Of a stretch of DNA of 5,274 nucleotides, positions 1-5,274 are shown one piece after another. The notes below the pieces were generated by a model that was not told the DNA's origin, ran no database searches, and worked only from the letters and a program-made list of their open reading frames with translations. A program made the position numbers and the translations under genes. Source of the DNA: Bacteroidota bacterium (GTDB lineage Bacteria > Bacteroidota > Bacteroidia > J057); assembly GCA_003696875.1 (NCBI GenBank), contig RFHL01001000.1:1-5274 (forward strand), given 5' to 3'. Positions within the stretch are counted from its first letter, which is position 1; the number at the start of each line of letters is the position of its first letter.

Positions 1-45
1 ATAGAAAAAATGCAGGGGAATGAAGGGCAGTCGCTTGGGATCCAT
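1..45 (-). CDS. Possible start of a downstream gene, truncated by the window edge
   Basis: An open frame begins with ATG at 45-43 and runs off the left edge after 15 codons, reading MDPKRLPFIPLHFFY. It lies downstream of gatC on the same strand, 57 bases beyond the gatC stop, so it could be the next gene of the kinase-gatC operon. The basic start followed by aromatic and hydrophobic residues would fit the N-terminus of a membrane protein, but 15 residues are too few to name a family. The bases just upstream of the ATG (TCCCCT) contain no Shine-Dalgarno motif, which weakens the call. Chance is a real alternative. Confidence 0.3.
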   Translation of the reverse strand, partial: MDPKRLPFIPLHFFY

Positions 46-102
46 AGGGGACGTGGGGGTCAGAGACGGCAGATCACTTCTTAACGGCCACGGGGGAAAA
101 GG

Positions 103-462
103 TTACAGATCCTGACCTTCTTTGTCCACGACTTTGGGGACTCGAAAATAGCTGCCATCGGACTTAGGGGCGTTACGTAGCACCTGATCCGGCCGCAGGC
201 GGCCGGCAGGCTCATCGGGCCGGAGGGCGTTGGCGCCCTCGGTGGGGTGGATGAGGGGTTCTATCCCCTCAGTATCCACCTCCCGCAGCTGGGCGACAAA
301 GTCCAGCATGCGCTGCAGGTCGGCGCGTAGGTGTTCCCGTTGGTCAGGCGCCACCTCCAGCCGGGCCAGGGTGGCGAGTCGGTCCAGAAGTTCGTCAGAG
401 AGGTGCATGCAGGCAAAAGTACGGTTGCCCTCAGAGCTTTCCAAAGTTGGGGTGGAGGTCAT
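103..462 (-). CDS. gatC: Asp-tRNA(Asn)/Glu-tRNA(Gln) amidotransferase subunit C
   Basis: GatC is the small subunit of the cytoplasmic GatCAB complex, which converts misacylated Glu-tRNA(Gln) or Asp-tRNA(Asn) into Gln-tRNA(Gln) or Asn-tRNA(Asn). It holds the GatA amidase and GatB kinase subunits together and has no catalytic residues of its own. The protein shows the family pattern: an N-terminal helix with LARLEV (residues 32-37), a second helix with RMLDFVAQLREVDTEGIEP, then HPTEGANALRPDEP, and a C-terminal NAPKSDGSYFRVPKVV stretch. From the ATG at 462 it has 119 residues. The usual length is about 95-100, so residues 1-18 (MTSTPTLESSEGNRTFAC) are an extension. The internal ATG at 408, before HLSDELLDRLATLARLE, matches the usual start and gives 101 residues, but it has no visible ribosome-binding site. 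The ATG at 462 has GGAGG seven bases upstream and shares its A with the kinase stop (TGATG), so I prefer it. gatA and gatB are not in the window, which is common because gat genes are often scattered outside Firmicutes-type operons. Confidence 0.95.
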   Translation of the reverse strand: MTSTPTLESSEGNRTFACMHLSDELLDRLATLARLEVAPDQREHLRADLQRMLDFVAQLREVDTEGIEPLIHPTEGANALRPDEPAGRLRPDQVLRNAPKSDGSYFRVPKVVDKEGQDL

Positions 463-2621
463 CAACCAACCTCCGTGGCCTCGTGGGCTTGGGCCTCGGC
501 CGGCCAGTGGATGGGCAGTCGCAGGATGACCTCGGTGCCATGCCCCGGGAGGCTGTCCACCTCGATCTGTCCATGATGCTGCTCGATAATGCCATGGCTG
601 ATGGAGAGGCCCAGACCGGTCCCTTCCCCAACCTCTTTGGTGGTGTAGAAAGGCTCAAAGATGCGGGATTTCACCTCATCGGTCATCCCCTGGCCGGTGT
701 CGCGGATGCGGATTTCGACCATTTCCCCCTTTACCCGGGTGAGGACCTGGATGAGGCCGCCCTCGGGCATGGCCTGGATGGCGTTGGTGAGCAGGTTCAT
801 GAACACCTGATTGAGCTTGCCGGGATAGCCTTCGATCTCGGGCAGGGGGCCATAGTCCCGCAGGATTTCAATGCCCTCGCAACGGTTGCGCAGCAGGGCC
901 AGGGTGGAGTCGATGCCCTGGTGGACATCAAACTGCTTGCGGTCGCCCTCGTCGAGGCGGGCAAAGGTCCGGAGGCCCCGGACGATCTCGGTAGTCCGGT
1001 CGGCTCCCTCGCCGATGCCGGCAAGGAGTTCCCGGATTTCTTCGGTTAGAAAATCGACTTCCATCTCCTCGCGCAGGCGCTGCGCCTCGGCAAACTGGTC
1101 GCCCAGGCCCTGGGCCTGCACGGCTTGCTCATAAGCTTCGAGCAGGCGGATGAGATCGTCCACATCCTCCCGCAAGGGGTGGAGGTTGCCGGAAATGAAG
1201 TTGACCGGATTGTTGATTTCATGGGCAATGCCGGCGGTGAGCTGGCCCAGAGAGGCCATCTTCTCGGCCGAGACCAGTTGCGCCTGGGTGGACTGGAGCT
1301 GCCGATGGGTATCGGCCAGCTCGTCAAAGGCCGACGACAGCTGCCGGTGGGCCTGCCGCTTGGTAAAGAAAAGGTAGGTCAGCAAGCCTGCGATCGCCAG
1401 AATGAGGATCATCGAGATCACCAGAGAATTGCGAAACTGGCTGGCGCGCTCCATTTCGGCGGCTTGCAGTTCCTGCTCCAGGCGCAGCTGATTGATTTCC
1501 TGTATTTGCCCATTGATCATGATCTGGGCGAGGGAATCCTGCTGCTTTTGCTGTTCCAGCTGATGCAACAGCTCACGGTAGCGGGCATAGGCCATCAGGT
1601 TTTCGTAGGAGGCCTTGTAGTCGCCGGTACGGGCCAGGTTTTCGGCTCGCGCCAGGTAGGTATCGCTGGCCTGCAGGGCGCGCTGTTCTTCCTCCAGCGT
1701 GGCGGCCGATTCGGCTTCGACTTCGCGAGCGATGTCCCGCATAGCTGCCTCGGCTTCGGCCAGGTCCTCCGTCTCCACCGGCTTGGGGGGGGTGGACTCC
1801 GGCTTGGGAGCGGCGCTACTCGCTCCGCTGGCCATAGCGTAGTATTGCGAAGCGAGGGCGCTGTTTCCCTGTTTCGTATGCAGGTCCGCGACATGCCGCA
1901 GCATAGCGACATAGCGGGCCGTATCCCCTTCAGATTCAAGGAAGGGGAGGGCTTTTTCGTAATAGTCGATGGCCTTGACAATGCGGCCGTTGTTTTCGGC
2001 ATGGCGGCCCATGACCTCCAGGGTCGAGGACATGAGGGTGCCGGCGGTCACCTTCACCTCCCGATCTTCGGGGGCATTTTCCACCATTTCATCCAGGTCC
2101 TCGAGCCGCTCGCGGGCCCACTCGGTGATGGCGACATCCAGACCCACACCGCCCTTGCCGAGGCGGTCCAATGCATCTTGATGGCGTTTTTGCAGACGCA
2201 CATTTCCAGTCATGGCGGCCAGGCGAACGCCCTTGCGATAGGCGCGGGTGGCCTTGCTGCGGCTCCCCAGAGCCTCCTGGGCGGCTCCCAGGTGGTAGTA
2301 GGCCAGGCTTTCCTGATTGATCAGGCGGGGCAGCTCGCCCGCAGCGGCAGGGTCGGCCTCAAGGGCATCCTTGAGGGTGGTGGCCAACTCAGTGGCTTGT
2401 TCGGCAAAAAAAAGGCTCCGGCCGGCCGATTGGGTCAGCCAGTTTTCGGCAAGCTCATTGAGCAGGACCAGCCGTTGGTAGCCGCTGGCTTGCTGGGCAG
2501 CCTGCTCCAGGGCGTTCAGATCAACGGTCTGCGCCTGAAGCCCCACGAAGCCCATGAGGAGGAAAACGAAAAGACGTCCACGCATGCGTACAAGAGTTTC
2601 CGGCCAGGGCCGGGAGGGCAT
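462..2621 (-). CDS. TPR-containing membrane sensor histidine kinase
   Basis: This is a membrane-bound sensor kinase of a two-component system. It is expected to autophosphorylate on histidine and pass the phosphate to a response regulator, and none is encoded here. With the start at 2621 it has 719 residues. Residues 13-31 (RGRLFVFLLMGFVGLQAQ region) form a signal peptide. Residues 55-358 are helical, with several TPR-like units (about 55-85, 104-140, 193-233, 236-264, 321-358) and a Pro/acidic linker near 271-286. A coiled coil (359-395) leads to one transmembrane helix (about 400-419), so the TPR region should be periplasmic. The cytoplasmic part has the H-box GQLTAGIAHEINNP (phospho-acceptor H467), then an N-box (NQVFMNLLTNAIQAM, 604-618), DTGQGM (641-646), FEPFYTTK (655-662) and GEGTGLGLS (665-673). 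All key ATPase motifs are intact, so the kinase should be active. About 80 residues separate H467 from the second dimerisation helix (ADRTTEIVRGLRTFARL), longer than in standard HisKA, as in HPK4-like kinases of cyanobacteria and Bacteroidota. Start choice: the ATG at 2621 has AGAGG five bases upstream. ATGs at 2675 (737 residues) and 2585 (707 residues, directly at the signal peptide) are alternatives. The signal sensed is unknown. Confidence 0.93.
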   Translation of the reverse strand: MPSRPWPETLVRMRGRLFVFLLMGFVGLQAQTVDLNALEQAAQQASGYQRLVLLNELAENWLTQSAGRSLFFAEQATELATTLKDALEADPAAAGELPRLINQESLAYYHLGAAQEALGSRSKATRAYRKGVRLAAMTGNVRLQKRHQDALDRLGKGGVGLDVAITEWARERLEDLDEMVENAPEDREVKVTAGTLMSSTLEVMGRHAENNGRIVKAIDYYEKALPFLESEGDTARYVAMLRHVADLHTKQGNSALASQYYAMASGASSAAPKPESTPPKPVETEDLAEAEAAMRDIAREVEAESAATLEEEQRALQASDTYLARAENLARTGDYKASYENLMAYARYRELLHQLEQQKQQDSLAQIMINGQIQEINQLRLEQELQAAEMERASQFRNSLVISMILILAIAGLLTYLFFTKRQAHRQLSSAFDELADTHRQLQSTQAQLVSAEKMASLGQLTAGIAHEINNPVNFISGNLHPLREDVDDLIRLLEAYEQAVQAQGLGDQFAEAQRLREEMEVDFLTEEIRELLAGIGEGADRTTEIVRGLRTFARLDEGDRKQFDVHQGIDSTLALLRNRCEGIEILRDYGPLPEIEGYPGKLNQVFMNLLTNAIQAMPEGGLIQVLTRVKGEMVEIRIRDTGQGMTDEVKSRIFEPFYTTKEVGEGTGLGLSISHGIIEQHHGQIEVDSLPGHGTEVILRLPIHWPAEAQAHEATEVG
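470..474 (-). promoter_or_regulatory. Shine-Dalgarno site of gatC inside the end of the kinase gene
   Basis: On the minus strand GGAGG lies seven bases before the ATG at 462. It sits within the last codons of the kinase gene, which encode E-V-G before the TGA. Together with the TGATG stop/start overlap it supports initiation of gatC at 462 and translational coupling. A caution is that GGAGG also results from the kinase codons themselves, and many Bacteroidota depend little on Shine-Dalgarno pairing. Confidence 0.5.
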
Positions 2622-2626
2622 CGGAC

Positions 2627-2631
2627 CCTCT
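2627..2631 (-). promoter_or_regulatory. Shine-Dalgarno-like site of the kinase gene
   Basis: On the minus strand AGAGG (within AAAGAGGG) ends five bases before the ATG at 2621. The alternative ATGs at 2675 and 2585 have no comparable purine run, so this motif decides the start I chose. The signal peptide begins 12 residues later, which leaves a somewhat long but basic n-region. Confidence 0.45.
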
Positions 2632-2729
2632 TTCTTCCTTACGAAAAAGACCGCACCAAAGGTCGAATGTTGCATCTTGCGATTTCCCGGGCGCGGCTTC
2701 GGTCAGCCTTGCGAAATGCTCACCCTCTC

Positions 2730-2758
2730 TTGGGGCGAGATAGCCGGGGGCTTATTTT
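2730..2758 (+). promoter_or_regulatory. Candidate promoter of the ABC permease gene
   Basis: On the plus strand TTGGGG (2730-2735) and TATTTT (2753-2758) are separated by 17 bases. Each element is an imperfect match to the sigma-70 consensus. The -10 overlaps the -10 of the opposing kinase promoter in the same AT-rich block, one of the few AT-rich spots in the intergenic region. Transcription from here would begin near 2765 and give a leader of about 73 bases containing the hairpin at 2792-2813. A later start is also possible, using TTTG at 2789-2792 and TGTTTTTC at 2814-2821 as weak Bacteroidota-type elements. Confidence 0.28.
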
Positions 2759-2783
2759 ACCGACCCAAGACGAGCTGTGCAAA
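2754..2783 (-). promoter_or_regulatory. Candidate promoter of the kinase-gatC operon
   Basis: On the minus strand TTTGCA (2783-2778) and TAAAAT (2759-2754) are separated by 18 bases. TAAAAT matches five of six bases of the sigma-70 -10 consensus and TTTGCA matches four of six of the -35. It also resembles the Bacteroidota arrangement, with TTTG followed about 20 bases later by TA..T. Transcription would begin near 2747, giving a leader of roughly 125 bases to the ATG at 2621. This is a match by eye only. Confidence 0.35.
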
Positions 2784-2791
2784 TGCTTTTT

Positions 2792-2820
2792 GCCTGGCCT
2801 GGACCGCCCAGGCTGTTTTT
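2792..2820 (+). terminator. GC-rich hairpin with T-run in the permease leader (attenuator, or operator)
   Basis: GCCTGG (2792-2797) and CCAGGC (2808-2813) are perfect inverted complements around a 10-base loop, followed at once by TGTTTTT (2814-2820). On the plus strand this has the form of a weak intrinsic terminator, yet it lies only 17 bases before the permease ATG and no gene ends upstream on this strand. If transcribed, it could act as an attenuator or affect initiation of translation. If it lies within the promoter, the palindrome could instead be a binding site for a dimeric regulator. The stem is only six base pairs, so chance remains possible. Confidence 0.35.
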
Positions 2821-2837
2821 CAATTTCCACCCCAGCT

Positions 2838-5219
2838 ATGATTCGTAACTATTTGCTGATTGCCTGGCGCAACCTGGTCAAGCATCGGGGGACGACCCTG
2901 ATCAACCTGTCAGGCCTCTCGATCGGCCTGGCCAGTGCCCTGATCATCCTGATCTACGTGCGCTACGAAACCGGCTATGACGGCTTTCATGCCCAGTCGG
3001 ACCGCCTGTACCGGGTCCTCACCATCGACGAGGCGCTGGGGGTGAGCAGCAATCTGGTGGGCATCACCTTGCCGGCCCTGGGGCCGGCGATGGCCGAAAA
3101 CATCCCCGGCGTCGCCCGTACCGCTCGTTTTCTCAACCCGGGCCGGGCCGCCTTGCGCTATGGCGAGGAGCGGATCTATACCGAGCATATGAAGCTGGTC
3201 GAGCCGGCCTTTTTTGAGATGTTTGACTACCCGATTCTGGCCGGTAATCCTGCCGAAGACCTGAAGGCCCCTCGGACTGCCCTCGTGACGGAGTCTATGG
3301 CCCGCCGCATGTTTGGTGAGGCCGAGCCGATCGGGCAAGTATTCGAGAACCAGGGCCGGGCGATTGAGGTGGTTGGGATCATGGCCGATCCGCCTTCGCA
3401 GTCCCATCTGGACTTTGATGTGGTGATCTCACTTTACCCGGCCGAGGCTGACTCCAATCTGGCTCAGTTCCTGCAGTCCTGGGGCTCCATTTCCATGGTG
3501 ACCTATGCGCAGCTCCAGGAAGCCGATATGGAGAGCCGGGTGGAGGCCGAAATGGAAAAACTGATCCGTCAGCACGATGTGGGGGAAAACTTCAAGGTGA
3601 CCCTGCAACCCCTGGACGAGGTGCACCTGGGCTCCAGCGATATCCTCTTTGATGGCTACAATGTCAACAAGACCGACGCTACCTATGTCTACACCCTGCT
3701 GGTGGTCGCTTTCTTCATCATTCTGATTGCGGCCTTTAACTTCATGAACCTCTCTACGGCCCGCTCCGCGCGCCGGGCGCGCGAGGTCGGCATGCGCAAG
3801 GTCTTGGGGGCGCTGCGCGGCCAGTTGATCGGGCAGTTTCTGAGCGAGTCGGTCCTGCTCTGTCTGCTGTCGCTGGGGGCGGCCCTGCTGCTGACCGCCC
3901 TGGTCAGCGAGTGGGCGGTCCTGGACCTGCCGCGCAATGCCATCGCCCTGCTGGTGCAGGATGGCCCCCTCTTGCTGGGCCTGCTGGCCGGTACCCTGAT
4001 TCTGGGTTTGCTGGCGGGCAGTTATCCCGCGTTTCTCCTCTCCGGCTTTCAGCCGGTGAAGGTGCTCAAAGGCCGCTTTAGCGGCAGCGGGCAGGGATTG
4101 TGGCTGCGCCGGGCGCTGGTGGTGGTCCAGTTTACCGTCTCGATCGCGATGATCACCGGCACCCTCATCGTCTACGGCCAACTGGACATGATCCGCAGTC
4201 AGGACAAGGGCTTCGACCCGGAGCAGGTGGTGGTGATGCAGCTGAATGATCGGGGTCTGCAAGAGCGTTTTCCGCAGCTGCGCAGCCGGCTGGAGGCTTT
4301 GCCTGCGGTCAAGGGGGTAAGCACCGCTTCTTCGATGCCGGGCGAGGGGTTTGGCCGAAATGGTATTCAGCCTGAGGGAGTGAGCGAGGACGATACCTGG
4401 ATCGTGAGTGTGATGTCAATGGACGAGGGCTATGTGCCCCTGATGGGCATGGCGATGGCCGAGGGGCGAAACTTTGGCCGGCAATATGGCACCGACTCGG
4501 CCCAGGCGGTCCTCATCAATGAAGCCATGGCGCGGGAACTCGGCTGGACAGGGCAGGCAGTCGGCAAAAAAATCGGCCTCGGTCCCAGTGAGCGCACCGT
4601 GGTCGGGGTGATAGAAGATTTTCATTTTGCCTCCATGCGCCATCAGATCGAGCCGCTCATGATCTTTTATCAGCCCCGCGTCAATGGGACCCTGGCCATC
4701 AAGCTCAATACGCAAGACCTGCTGGGCACCCTGGCAGAGATTCAGGTCGCCTGGCGGGACATCAACCCCCATCACCCTTTCTCCTATACCTTTTTTGATC
4801 AGGATTTTGCCCAGCTGTACCGGAGCGAGCAGCAGTTTAGTGAGCTGATCAATCAGTTTACCTGGCTGGCGATTTTCATCGCCTGTCTGGGCTTGTTGGG
4901 ACTCTCGGCCTTCACGGCCGAGCAGCGCACCCGCGAGATGGGCATCCGCAAGGTCCTGGGGGCTACTGTGCCGGAAATCCTCGTACTGCTGTCACGGGAG
5001 TTTACCTACCTGGTGGCCATCGCCGCGGTGGTCGCCGTGCCGCTCGCCTGGTATGCGATGTCCCAATGGCTGGAAAGCTTTGCCTATCGCATCGACATGC
5101 CCTGGTGGGCCTTCCTGTTGGCGGGCGTCGCCGCCCTTGGTATTGCGCTCTTTACCAACGCCTACCATGCGTTGCGTACCGCCCGCGCCAATCCGACGGA
5201 GGCGCTCCGCTACGAGTAA
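2838..5219 (+). CDS. ABC transporter permease, FtsX/MacB family, duplicated eight-helix type
   Basis: This 793-residue inner-membrane protein is the permease part of a type VII (MacB/LolCE/FtsX-like) ABC system. Such systems use ATP hydrolysis in the cytoplasm to drive movement of large periplasmic domains, for export, lipoprotein release or signalling. It has two similar halves. Half 1: helix 21-41, MacB-type periplasmic domain about 42-280, then FtsX helices about 283-303, 335-356 and 376-400. Half 2: helix 425-446, periplasmic domain about 447-670, then helices about 674-695, 721-741 and 757-776. Each half keeps the cytoplasmic motif that contacts the ATPase: AREVGMRKVLGA (314-325) and TREMGIRKVLGA (698-709). 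The N-terminus (NYLLIAWRNL) and the C-terminus (ANPTEALRYE) are typical of Bacteroidota permeases of this length. The gene is intact with a TAA stop. The ATG at 2838 is chosen because family homology begins there. The frame stays open upstream to 1125, but that part is antisense to the kinase. No Shine-Dalgarno motif precedes the start. No ATPase or periplasmic adaptor gene is in the window, and the substrate cannot be told from sequence. Confidence 0.95.
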   Translation: MIRNYLLIAWRNLVKHRGTTLINLSGLSIGLASALIILIYVRYETGYDGFHAQSDRLYRVLTIDEALGVSSNLVGITLPALGPAMAENIPGVARTARFLNPGRAALRYGEERIYTEHMKLVEPAFFEMFDYPILAGNPAEDLKAPRTALVTESMARRMFGEAEPIGQVFENQGRAIEVVGIMADPPSQSHLDFDVVISLYPAEADSNLAQFLQSWGSISMVTYAQLQEADMESRVEAEMEKLIRQHDVGENFKVTLQPLDEVHLGSSDILFDGYNVNKTDATYVYTLLVVAFFIILIAAFNFMNLSTARSARRAREVGMRKVLGALRGQLIGQFLSESVLLCLLSLGAALLLTALVSEWAVLDLPRNAIALLVQDGPLLLGLLAGTLILGLLAGSYPAFLLSGFQPVKVLKGRFSGSGQGLWLRRALVVVQFTVSIAMITGTLIVYGQLDMIRSQDKGFDPEQVVVMQLNDRGLQERFPQLRSRLEALPAVKGVSTASSMPGEGFGRNGIQPEGVSEDDTWIVSVMSMDEGYVPLMGMAMAEGRNFGRQYGTDSAQAVLINEAMARELGWTGQAVGKKIGLGPSERTVVGVIEDFHFASMRHQIEPLMIFYQPRVNGTLAIKLNTQDLLGTLAEIQVAWRDINPHHPFSYTFFDQDFAQLYRSEQQFSELINQFTWLAIFIACLGLLGLSAFTAEQRTREMGIRKVLGATVPEILVLLSREFTYLVAIAAVVAVPLAWYAMSQWLESFAYRIDMPWWAFLLAGVAALGIALFTNAYHALRTARANPTEALRYE

Positions 5220-5242
5220 GGGCTGCTGTGGATGAGGAAAAT

Positions 5243-5274
5243 GTCTATCTTGGGCCTTCATGCTCAAGATAGAC
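5243..5274 (+). terminator. Strong inverted repeat after the permease gene, probable terminator
   Basis: GTCTATCTTG (5243-5252) and CAAGATAGAC (5265-5274) are perfect 10-base complements. A G-T pair and two G-C pairs extend the stem inward to 13 pairs, closing on a six-base loop (CTTCAT). It begins 23 bases after the permease stop, and AAAAT lies just before the left arm. If the right arm continues into ATTTT beyond the edge, this is a factor-independent terminator, possibly working in both directions. The window ends exactly at the last base of the stem, so the T-run cannot be seen. Confidence 0.75.

Noticed and set aside
447..1049. A 200-codon plus-strand open frame opposite the kinase catalytic domain.
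   Set aside because: Same in-register antisense effect. The minus strand here encodes the conserved N, G1, F and G2 boxes, and the plus-strand frame ends at a reversed CTA leucine codon.
2415..2428. GGCCGGCC palindromes, here and near 497-504, as possible repeat-family elements.
   Set aside because: They lie within coding sequence, have unrelated flanks, and are expected from Ala, Gly, Arg and Pro codons in GC-rich DNA.
2714..2787. AAATGCT occurs twice in the intergenic region (2714-2720 and 2781-2787), suggesting paired regulator sites.
   Set aside because: Seven bases repeated once with flanks that barely match is not enough to support a site, and the spacing fits no known arrangement I can name.
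1125..2837. A 571-codon open stretch on the plus strand that runs in frame into the permease, suggesting a giant 1364-residue protein or an antisense gene.
   Set aside because: It is antisense to the kinase with codons exactly in register, so it would be interrupted only where the kinase uses TTA, CTA or TCA, which are rare codons in a GC-rich genome. The translation has no recognisable domain, while the minus-strand product has every kinase motif, and permease homology begins at 2838.
3429..4262. A 277-codon open frame on the minus strand inside the permease gene (with a similar one at 2910-3407).
   Set aside because: It is also codon-aligned antisense to a clear coding gene, is rich in His and Gln as expected from reversed Leu, Val, Met and Cys codons, and shows no domain. 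It is explained by codon bias.

Overview
The window (about 60% GC by eye) carries three confidently identified protein genes and probably the first codons of a fourth. It looks like a chromosomal segment of a moderately high-GC member of the Bacteroidota or its relatives (Rhodothermia or Saprospiria type). That is an inference from two protein architectures common there: a TPR-type periplasmic sensor histidine kinase, and a roughly 790-residue FtsX/MacB-type permease encoded without its own ATPase. No tRNA, rRNA, insertion sequence, integrase, CRISPR array or phage gene is visible.

Layout. The minus strand, read right to left from about 2621, encodes a sensor histidine kinase (462-2621). Its TGA stop shares one base with the ATG of gatC (103-462), which encodes the small subunit of the Asp/Glu-tRNA amidotransferase. 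A possible further minus-strand gene starts at 45 and runs off the left edge. These look like one operon. Positions 46-102 hold no recognisable terminator. On the plus strand, 2838-5219 encodes an eight-helix FtsX/MacB-family ABC permease. It is followed 23 bases later by a strong inverted repeat (5243-5274) that ends at the window edge and is most simply a terminator.

The two transcription units diverge from a 216-bp control region (2622-2837). That region contains two overlapping candidate promoters that share the AT-rich block near 2753-2759. It also contains a GC-rich hairpin followed by a T-run just upstream of the permease start, which could be a leader attenuator or an operator.

Function. 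The kinase probably senses an envelope or periplasmic cue through TPRs and phosphorylates a response regulator encoded elsewhere. The permease probably works with an ATPase encoded elsewhere. Divergent pairing suggests, but does not prove, that the kinase and the permease are co-regulated. The link from kinase to gatC is a translational overlap and need not mean a shared pathway. I see no convincing new multi-gene system here. The points most worth a second look are the kinase-gatC stop/start overlap, the divergent promoter with its leader hairpin, and two 8-nt homopolymers inside the kinase gene.
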